Below, piece by piece: positions 1 to 4,537 of a DNA stretch of 5,900 nt. Source of the stretch: Phycisphaerae bacterium (GTDB lineage Bacteria; Planctomycetota; Phycisphaerae; Phycisphaerales; SM1A02). Each line of letters opens with the position of its first letter. Positions within the stretch are counted from its first letter, which is position 1. Position numbers and translations under genes: made by a program. The stretch spans positions 1-5,900 of the forward strand of contig JAUIHC010000200.1 in assembly GCA_030432455.1 (NCBI GenBank), given 5' to 3'. The notes beneath the pieces are model-generated. The model made no database searches, was not told where the DNA came from, and worked only from the letters and a program-made list of their open reading frames with translations.

Positions 1-1772
1 TGCCGCTGCACGGCGGACTCCCGGCCCGCGAACAGGATCGAGCGGTCGCGGAGGGCGGCCCGCGGCGGATCGTGGTCGCCACCAATGTCGCCGAGACGTC
101 GATCACGATTCCGCGGGTGACCACCGTCATCGACTCGGGGCTCGCCCGGATCGCCGACTTCGATCCGGGCCGGGATCTGCCGACCCTCGCCACCGCGCCG
201 ATCGATCGGGCGAGCGCCGTCCAGCGGGCGGGTCGTGCCGGCCGCGTCCGGCCCGGCCGGTGCGTGCGGCTCTACACCGAGTCGGAGTTCGCCCGCCGAC
301 CGGCCCATCGGCCGCCCGCGACCGGTCGGTCGGATCTTGCCGACGCGTTCCTGACGATCCACGCCGCGGGGCTGCACCCCGGGACATTTCCCTGGATCGA
401 TCCGCCGCCCGCGGAGGCGGCGGCGCACGCCGCGGCGACACTGCGGGCGATCGGCGCGACGGACGAGACGGGTGGGACGGAAGCGACGGAGAACACCGGG
501 GCGATCACCCCGATCGGCCGACGACTCGTGGACCTGCCGCTGCCGCCCCGTGTCGCCCGGTTCGCGCTCGACGCGATCGACGGCGGCGGCGGTCGGTTGG
601 CGATCGCGTGCGCGGCGGTGCTCGCGGAACGAGAGATCGCGCCGTCGATGACGGCGGGGCGGCTGTCCGGGCTCCTGGAGTCGGGAGATCCGCCGAGCGA
701 TCTCATCGCTCGGGCCCGACTCCTGCTCCTGCGGGGGGCGGCGCCTCCGGGAGTCGATCCGGCGGCGCTCGCCTCCGCCCGCGACATCGCCCGCGAGATC
801 GCGGCGCGGCTCCGCGTCGATCGCGTGCCGGGGGACGCCGCCGCGATCGGTCCGGCCCTGCTGGCGGCCTTTCCGGATCGGGTGGGGTATCGCCGCGATC
901 CGCAGCGGGAGGCGTGCGCCCTGCCGGGCAGACGGCACGCGGTGCTCGATCGGGGATCGCTCGTCCGTCACGCGGGCTTTCTCGTCGCGGGCGAGATCCG
1001 CGGGCTCGAGAACCGGGCCGGGGGCACCACGGTGCTTTCGCTCGCGACCGCGATCGACGACGCCACCGTCGAGCGTCTGCTCGGCGACCGGATCACGGAG
1101 GGGCGGCGATTCGAGTTCGATCGCGAGCGGGGGCTCGTCGAGGTCGTCGAGAGTCGCCTGCTCGACGGGGTCGAGATCGAGTCGCGACGCGGGGCGGTGT
1201 CGCCCGAAGATCGGGGGGCCGCGGCCGAGGCGCTGTTGGAACTCGTCGAGTCGGGCGAGGTGGAACTTCCGGGGTGGGACGACACGGTCGAGGAGTTCAT
1301 CGAGCGGGTCCGCCGCGTCGCGGACTGGTGCCCGGAGCGGAGTCTCCCGCGATTCGACGCGGAGGAGCTCGCGGTGGTGCGGGCCGAGATCGTCGGGCGG
1401 TGCTCCCGGCTGTCGGATCTGCCGGACGCGGCGGGGACGCTGGAGATCGTCCGATCGGCGCTCGACTGGAACGACGCCCGGGTGGTGGAGGAGCTTGCAC
1501 CGACCCGGATCCCGCTGCCCCGGGGGCGATCGATGCGGATCGCGTGGCGACCGGGCGAGCCGCCCCGCGGTCGGGCGAGGATCGGCGACCTGATCGGGCT
1601 CGATGCCACGCCGACCGTCGGACGGGGCAGGGTGCCGGTGGTGCTGGAGATCCTCGCCCCGAATCAGCGGCCGGTGCAGGTCACCGACGATCTCGCGGGC
1701 TTCTGGGAGCGGACCTATCCGGAGCTCCGCAAGGAACTGCGACGGCGGTATCCGAAGCATCCGTGGCCCTGA
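1..1772 (+). CDS. hrpB: ATP-dependent RNA helicase HrpB, C-terminal part (5' end outside window)
   Basis: The reading frame is already open at base 3 and ends at TGA 1770-1772, giving 589 visible residues. HrpB proteins are about 800-840 residues, so roughly 230-250 N-terminal residues with Walker A, the DEAH box and motif III are missing. Visible are helicase motif V (ATNVAETSITIP, visible residues 26-37) and the arginine-finger motif VI (QRAGRAGR, 74-81) of the second RecA domain. A helical HA2-like region follows (SDLADAFLTI then WIDPPP), then a long HrpB-type middle region. The last 90 residues (about 500-589) match the HrpB-specific C-terminal domain: PTRIPLPRGR, GRVPVVLEILAP, and the ending RRRYPKHPWP. 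That tail separates HrpB from HrpA. The family is a cytoplasmic DEAH/RHA-type NTP-dependent RNA helicase whose cellular role is poorly defined. An internal GTG at 72 is not a real start, because homologous sequence continues upstream of it. The protein stops right after HPWP, slightly earlier than in many relatives. Confidence 0.93.
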   Translation, partial: PLHGGLPAREQDRAVAEGGPRRIVVATNVAETSITIPRVTTVIDSGLARIADFDPGRDLPTLATAPIDRASAVQRAGRAGRVRPGRCVRLYTESEFARRPAHRPPATGRSDLADAFLTIHAAGLHPGTFPWIDPPPAEAAAHAAATLRAIGATDETGGTEATENTGAITPIGRRLVDLPLPPRVARFALDAIDGGGGRLAIACAAVLAEREIAPSMTAGRLSGLLESGDPPSDLIARARLLLLRGAAPPGVDPAALASARDIAREIAARLRVDRVPGDAAAIGPALLAAFPDRVGYRRDPQREACALPGRRHAVLDRGSLVRHAGFLVAGEIRGLENRAGGTTVLSLATAIDDATVERLLGDRITEGRRFEFDRERGLVEVVESRLLDGVEIESRRGAVSPEDRGAAAEALLELVESGEVELPGWDDTVEEFIERVRRVADWCPERSLPRFDAEELAVVRAEIVGRCSRLSDLPDAAGTLEIVRSALDWNDARVVEELAPTRIPLPRGRSMRIAWRPGEPPRGRARIGDLIGLDATPTVGRGRVPVVLEILAPNQRPVQVTDDLAGFWERTYPELRKELRRRYPKHPWP

Positions 1773-1792
1773 CGCCGACCCGGTCCTCGGCG
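1773..1792 (+). terminator. GC hairpin immediately after the hrpB stop codon (possible weak terminator)
   Basis: CGCCGA (1773-1778) and TCGGCG (1787-1792) form a perfect 6-bp inverted repeat with an 8-base loop, starting on the first base after the TGA. No T-run follows, so it is not a classical intrinsic terminator. It could be a 3'-end stabilising or Rho-assisted structure, or chance in GC-rich DNA. It overlaps the proposed promoter of the next gene. Confidence 0.3.
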
Positions 1793-1803
1793 GTCGCTAC
1801 ACT
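1775..1803 (+). promoter_or_regulatory. Putative sigma-70-like promoter of the 1845-2690 gene
   Basis: A -10-like hexamer TACACT (1798-1803, four of six matches to TATAAT) lies 17 bp downstream of CCGACC (1775-1780, three of six matches to TTGACA). Transcription would start near 1810, giving a leader of about 35 bases. The -10 box sits inside the 10-mer TCGCTACACT (1794-1803), which recurs exactly at the -10 of the folC promoter; that recurrence is the main support. The -35 box is weak. Confidence 0.45.
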
Positions 1804-1844
1804 CGACGCCTTCCGATTTCACCCCGTTCGAGTGCAGGCGACGC

Positions 1845-2690
1845 ATGTTCGAATTCCTCCGACGAAGGCTGGCGGGCGACGGCGGCTCAGATGGCGGCGA
1901 CGGCGGCCCGCAGGGGGTCGTCGCCGAGCTGTCCGGCGGCGTGGTCATGGTGAATCTCGAGCGGTGCTGGTGGGCGGTCGAGTGCGGGGGCGGCCGTCGG
2001 CATGTGGTCCGCTCCGCCGCCGGTCGGGAGGTCTTCGACGACGACGAGCACCTGCAGGAACTTCGCTCGGCGTTCCTCCGCATGGGCGGCGAGAGTCGCG
2101 AGGTCAAGGCCCTGCGACGCGCGATGGAGGCCGGCTCGCCGCTGGTCGTGGTCTTCCCCGCGAAGCCGGTCCTGCGGGGTCACGCGATCGACATCGTCGA
2201 GGAGTTCCTGCAGCGTCGGCTCAAGGCGAGCACCGGGGACTTCGATGTCATCAAGCTCTACACCGCGCCGGTGCGACCCGGGGGTGAGAAGTTCTGCCGG
2301 AAGTTCCGCGGGAAGCGGGGCGTGCAGGTGGTGCTGAACCTCAGCGGCGAAGGCGTGAAGTACCTGCACTACGACGCCAACGAGAAGGATGTGGTCATCG
2401 ATGCGCTGGAGTCGTCATGGCCGGTCTCTCCGACCGCCGACGACCTGTCCACGCTGGCCGAGGGCCGGATTCGCGGCATGGATCCCTCGTACTTCGGGCG
2501 GCTCCGCGACGGCATCGATTCGGGCCTGCTGCTGGTCTACCTGCCCGAGCGGGACACGCAGCGTCTCCCGATTCTCGGGACCTCGGGTCGGCTGCTCGAC
2601 AAGGCGCCGGGGGGCGGAATCGACCTGGACGCCCCGGGCGTCATCCGGTGGTATCGAACATCGGCGAATCTGGAGCGAGATCGCTCGTAA
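1845..2690 (+). CDS. Unrecognised 281-residue protein, possible thioredoxin-like core without CxxC
   Basis: I do not recognise this protein. ATG 1845 is chosen because no ATG, GTG or TTG lies in frame between the hrpB stop and it, and a weak AGG (1836-1838) sits 6 bases upstream. TAA is at 2688-2690. There is no signal peptide or membrane segment; the N-terminus is short and basic (MFEFLRRRLA) followed by a Gly/Asp-rich linker (residues 11-22). Residues 23-60 read as beta strands (GVVAELSGGVVMVNL, then CWWAVEC, C41 and C47). Residues 68-96 look helical and charged. Residues 99-191 alternate strand and helix: PLVVVF (99-104), a helix at 112-128, FDVIKLYTA (133-141), a short helix near 147-154, GVQVVLNLSG (159-168), GVKYLHYDA (170-178), and a helix at 180-191. 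That order resembles a thioredoxin fold, but the strand-helix junction where CxxC should sit (104-113) has no cysteine and the usual cis-proline position is not proline. Residues 226-233 and 263-270 (GVIRWYRT) suggest further strands. Spacing and its own promoter suggest separate transcription. Coding status is likely, function unknown. Confidence 0.8.
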   Translation: MFEFLRRRLAGDGGSDGGDGGPQGVVAELSGGVVMVNLERCWWAVECGGGRRHVVRSAAGREVFDDDEHLQELRSAFLRMGGESREVKALRRAMEAGSPLVVVFPAKPVLRGHAIDIVEEFLQRRLKASTGDFDVIKLYTAPVRPGGEKFCRKFRGKRGVQVVLNLSGEGVKYLHYDANEKDVVIDALESSWPVSPTADDLSTLAEGRIRGMDPSYFGRLRDGIDSGLLLVYLPERDTQRLPILGTSGRLLDKAPGGGIDLDAPGVIRWYRTSANLERDRS

Positions 2691-2711
2691 GTCCATTGAT
2701 GGCATGGACTT
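2689..2711 (+). terminator. Perfect 8-bp hairpin at the end of the unknown gene
   Basis: AAGTCCAT (2689-2696) and ATGGACTT (2704-2711) are exact reverse complements around a 7-base loop (TGATGGC). The left arm begins inside the TAA stop codon. The hairpin is AT-rich relative to its surroundings and is followed by a mildly pyrimidine-rich stretch rather than a true T-run. A transcript-end structure for the upstream gene is the most likely role; a regulator site near the folC promoter is the alternative. Confidence 0.45.
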
Positions 2712-2712
2712 C

Positions 2713-2730
2713 CATTCAATGATTTGAATG
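2713..2730. promoter_or_regulatory. Perfect 7-bp dyad overlapping the folC -35 box (candidate operator)
   Basis: CATTCAA (2713-2719) and TTGAATG (2724-2730) are exact reverse complements separated by TGAT. The right arm contains the proposed -35 hexamer TTGAAT (2724-2729). A protein bound to this 18-bp dyad would be expected to compete with RNA polymerase. It may instead form a hairpin in read-through mRNA. No known operator consensus is recognised. Confidence 0.4.
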
Positions 2731-2752
2731 TGTTCAGGCTGTTCGCTACACT
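2724..2752 (+). promoter_or_regulatory. Sigma-70-like promoter of folC, placed for a leaderless mRNA
   Basis: TTGAAT (2724-2729, four of six to the -35 consensus) and TACACT (2747-2752, four of six to the -10 consensus) are separated by exactly 17 bp in a locally AT-rich spacer (about 47% GC over 2691-2760). The predicted transcription start, 7-9 bases past the -10 box, falls at 2759-2761, at or next to the A of the folC ATG. This implies a leaderless or almost leaderless transcript. It also argues against the in-frame GTG at 2728, which lies inside the promoter. Confidence 0.6.
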
Positions 2753-2760
2753 GGTGGGCT

Positions 2761-3012
2761 ATGGGTAGCAAGACCTCTCGCCGCGGTGACGGCGATTCCC
2801 CCAAGCGGACTTCGAGCCGCACCACCGGGGCCGACGGGACGTCGGCCTCCTCCGGGGCCAGGAAGGCCGGAACCACTCGCACCACCGGATCCCGAGCCGC
2901 GTCAGCGGGGGGAGCGTCCAAGGGCCGAACCAAGACGAGCACGGCCCGCAAGACCACCGGCCGGGCCGGGGCGCCGCAGGCCGCCGAGGCCAAGTCGGGT
3001 CCCGAGGCGATC
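2761..3012 (+). other. Low-complexity basic tail of FolC with three RTTG/KTTG-centred imperfect repeats
   Basis: Residues 1-84 of FolC are almost entirely Ser, Thr, Gly, Ala, Lys and Arg. In residues 1-80 I count 17 Lys/Arg against 4 Asp/Glu. Three imperfect units centre on RTTG (20-23), RTTG (40-43) and KTTG (64-67), each followed by an Ala/Ser/Gly-rich stretch and more basic residues. The composition resembles histone-H1-like or nucleic-acid-binding disordered tails. It is not a signal peptide, because no hydrophobic core is present. Its function is unknown. Confidence 0.7.
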
Positions 3013-4374
3013 ACCTCGTATCCGAACGCCGTGCGGTGGGTGCTCGATCTTCACGATGTCGAGCGGCAGCGGGTCGTCCAGTACGACCCCGAGGGCGACT
3101 TCAAGCTCGACCGCATGCGGGCGCTCCTGACCGCGCTCGGCAATCCTCAGGACCAGTTCCGCTCCGTCCACATCGCGGGTTCCAACGGCAAGGGATCGAC
3201 CGCGGCCATGATCTCGGCGATGCTCCGTCGCTGCGGATTCGCCATCGGGTCGTACACCAGCCCGCACCTCACGGACATCCGCGAACGCATCTCGATCAAC
3301 GGTCAGAACATCGGACGCCCCGAGTTCACCGAGCTCATGCGGAAGGTCGCGGAGGCGTCGGTCTCGATCGGCGAGCGTCCGACATTCTTCGAGGCGATGA
3401 CCGCGATCGGCTTCCTGCACTTCGCCGAGCAGGCGGTGGACCTGGCGCTGGTCGAGGTCGGTCTCGGTGGACGGCTCGATTCGACCAATGTGATCATGCC
3501 GGTGCTCTCGCTGATCACCGAGATCCAGCTCGATCACACCCGGATCCTCGGCACCGATCTTCCGTCGATCGCCCGCGAGAAGGCGGGCATCATGAAGCCC
3601 GGGGTCCCGGTCATCACCCGCGAGCAGACCCCGGAGGTCGAGGCGGTCTTCAACGAGCACGCCCAGACCGTCGGGACCACGATCCGGGTCGTGAACCGCG
3701 ACATCGAGTTCTCCAACCGGTTCTGCTCGACCGCCGAGCTCGGTCCGCACAATCGCGTGTGCCTCTACACCGACACCAGTCGGCTGGAGCATCTGCCCGT
3801 GCCGCTTCCGGGCGAGCATCAGGCGTTCAACTGCGGTCTCGCCCTCGCGGCGGTCGATCATCTCAAGTCGGTCGGCTTCGACTGTCCCGAGCCGGTGGTG
3901 ACCGCCGGGCTTGCGGACACCGAGATTCCGGGTCGCATGCAGCTCGTCTGGGACCGTCCTCGCATCCTCGTGGACGGCGCGCACAACCCCGATGCACTCG
4001 GGGCGCTCATGCGGTGCGTCGGTGCCCACGTGCCGTACGACTCGATGGTCTGCGTCTTCGGATGCGCCCAGGACAAGGATGTCGATGCCCTGCTCGATCG
4101 GGTGAGCCTCGGCGCCGACAAGGTCATCTTCACCCGGGCCGCCGGAAATCCCCGGTCCGCCGATCCCGACGACCTGCGACGCCGGTTCATGGAGCGGAGC
4201 GGCAAGATGTGCCAGGTCGCCCCCACGGTGGGCGACGCCCTCGAGCTCGCCGCCCGGGCGGTCAGTCGCGACGATCTCATCTGCGTGACCGGCAGCTTCT
4301 ATCTCGTGGGCGATGCCATGAAGCATCTCGAGAGCGTGCGGCGCTCCCGCGAGGAGGCGACCTCCGGCGCCTGA
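2761..4374 (+). CDS. folC: Folylpolyglutamate synthase / dihydrofolate synthase FolC with basic N-terminal extension
   Basis: FolC is a cytoplasmic Mur-ligase-family enzyme that uses ATP to join L-glutamate to dihydropteroate and/or to folates. The protein has 537 residues against about 420-430 for E. coli and B. subtilis FolC. The excess is an N-terminal tail (residues 1-84, described separately). The catalytic body begins near residue 87 (YPNAVRWVLDL). Visible motifs in order are the P-loop HIAGSNGKGST (138-148), TSPHL (166-170), the family block VEVGLGGRLDSTN (231-243), LDHTRILG (257-264) followed by IAREKAGI (270-277), the linker PGRMQ (390-394), the C-terminal-domain signature DGAHNPDALG (405-414), and TGSFYLVG (510-517). 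All main family motifs are present, so it should be active. Whether it has one or both activities cannot be read from the sequence. ATG 2761 is preferred over GTG 2728, which lies within the promoter. GGTGGG (2753-2758) is at best a poor ribosome-binding site. It has its own promoter and is not obviously co-transcribed with its neighbours. Confidence 0.93.
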   Translation: MGSKTSRRGDGDSPKRTSSRTTGADGTSASSGARKAGTTRTTGSRAASAGGASKGRTKTSTARKTTGRAGAPQAAEAKSGPEAITSYPNAVRWVLDLHDVERQRVVQYDPEGDFKLDRMRALLTALGNPQDQFRSVHIAGSNGKGSTAAMISAMLRRCGFAIGSYTSPHLTDIRERISINGQNIGRPEFTELMRKVAEASVSIGERPTFFEAMTAIGFLHFAEQAVDLALVEVGLGGRLDSTNVIMPVLSLITEIQLDHTRILGTDLPSIAREKAGIMKPGVPVITREQTPEVEAVFNEHAQTVGTTIRVVNRDIEFSNRFCSTAELGPHNRVCLYTDTSRLEHLPVPLPGEHQAFNCGLALAAVDHLKSVGFDCPEPVVTAGLADTEIPGRMQLVWDRPRILVDGAHNPDALGALMRCVGAHVPYDSMVCVFGCAQDKDVDALLDRVSLGADKVIFTRAAGNPRSADPDDLRRRFMERSGKMCQVAPTVGDALELAARAVSRDDLICVTGSFYLVGDAMKHLESVRRSREEATSGA

Positions 4375-4445
4375 GTCGTCGCGTCGCCGACATCCCCGGT
4401 ACTCGCCGCCCGTCCGGCTCGATCGATGCCGATCGAATCGGGCGG
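4375..4445 (+). terminator. folC-leuS spacer, weak dyads without T-run
   Basis: Directly after the folC TGA, bases 4375-4391 can fold into an imperfect hairpin (7-base arms, 3-base loop, one T-C mismatch). Further on, CCGCCCG (4406-4412) and CGGGCGG (4439-4445) are exact reverse complements, enclosing a smaller CGGC/GCCG pair (4415-4418 and 4428-4431) and two CGATCG palindromes (4420-4425, 4430-4435). No T-run follows either structure. They may contribute to transcription ending, but such dyads are common by chance in DNA this GC-rich. Confidence 0.22.
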
Positions 4446-4452
4446 GCGGTCG

Positions 4453-4458
4453 TAGGAT
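4453..4458 (+). promoter_or_regulatory. Possible -10 element upstream of leuS
   Basis: TAGGAT fits the TANNNT pattern (four of six to TATAAT). It follows GGCGGTCG (4445-4452), and the same 8-mer precedes the TACACT box at 1798 (GGCGGTCG at 1789-1796, then C). I see no convincing -35 hexamer at 16-18 bp. A start near 4465 would leave a leader of about 73 bases containing the hairpin at 4467-4487. Confidence 0.33.
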
Positions 4459-4466
4459 GCCCGTTC

Positions 4467-4487
4467 GCGCGGCGGTGTCGCCGTCGC
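4467..4487 (+). other. GC-rich hairpin in the putative leuS leader
   Basis: GCGCGGCG (4467-4474) pairs with CGCCG (4479-4483) and CGC (4485-4487) across a GTGT loop, with T4484 bulged. This gives eight GC pairs. It has no T-box features that I can identify and no T-run, so it may be a simple 5'-UTR structure or chance. Confidence 0.28.
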
Positions 4488-4537
4488 TCCCGCCCATTCA
4501 GCCCGGGCCCGCCGCCCGATCGTGACCGGATGCCCCG

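Noticed and set aside
1770..1847. Possible HrpB fusion: only the TGA at 1770 separates hrpB from the next gene, which is in the same frame with an open 24-codon linker
   Set aside because: HrpB ends normally at its family C-terminus (KHPWP), a promoter-like element lies in the linker, and 24 open codons are expected by chance at this GC content.
260..2287. A 675-codon plus-strand frame spanning hrpB and part of the next gene
   Set aside because: The translation is Arg/Gly/Ala-rich low complexity typical of an out-of-frame reading of GC-rich DNA, and it crosses a gene boundary and a promoter.
2728..2763. GTG at 2728 as the folC start (11 extra residues)
   Set aside because: It lies within the -35/dyad region, upstream of the predicted transcription start, in non-coding-like AT-rich sequence.
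4353..4365. GGAGG-CGA-CCTCC, a small hairpin with a Shine-Dalgarno-like arm at the end of folC
   Set aside because: It lies inside folC codons with no start codon at a useful distance; five pairs are readily found by chance here.
2902..4497. A 531-codon open frame on the minus strand opposite folC
   Set aside because: It mirrors folC, whose P-loop, DGAHNP and other family motifs are unambiguous. Long antisense frames are expected where GC is near 70% and stops are rare.
4457..4525. A 22-codon frame before leuS that could be a leader (attenuator) peptide
   Set aside because: It has only one leucine codon, its ATG overlaps the proposed -10 box, there is no spaced ribosome-binding site, and it is simply the leuS frame upstream of its stop.
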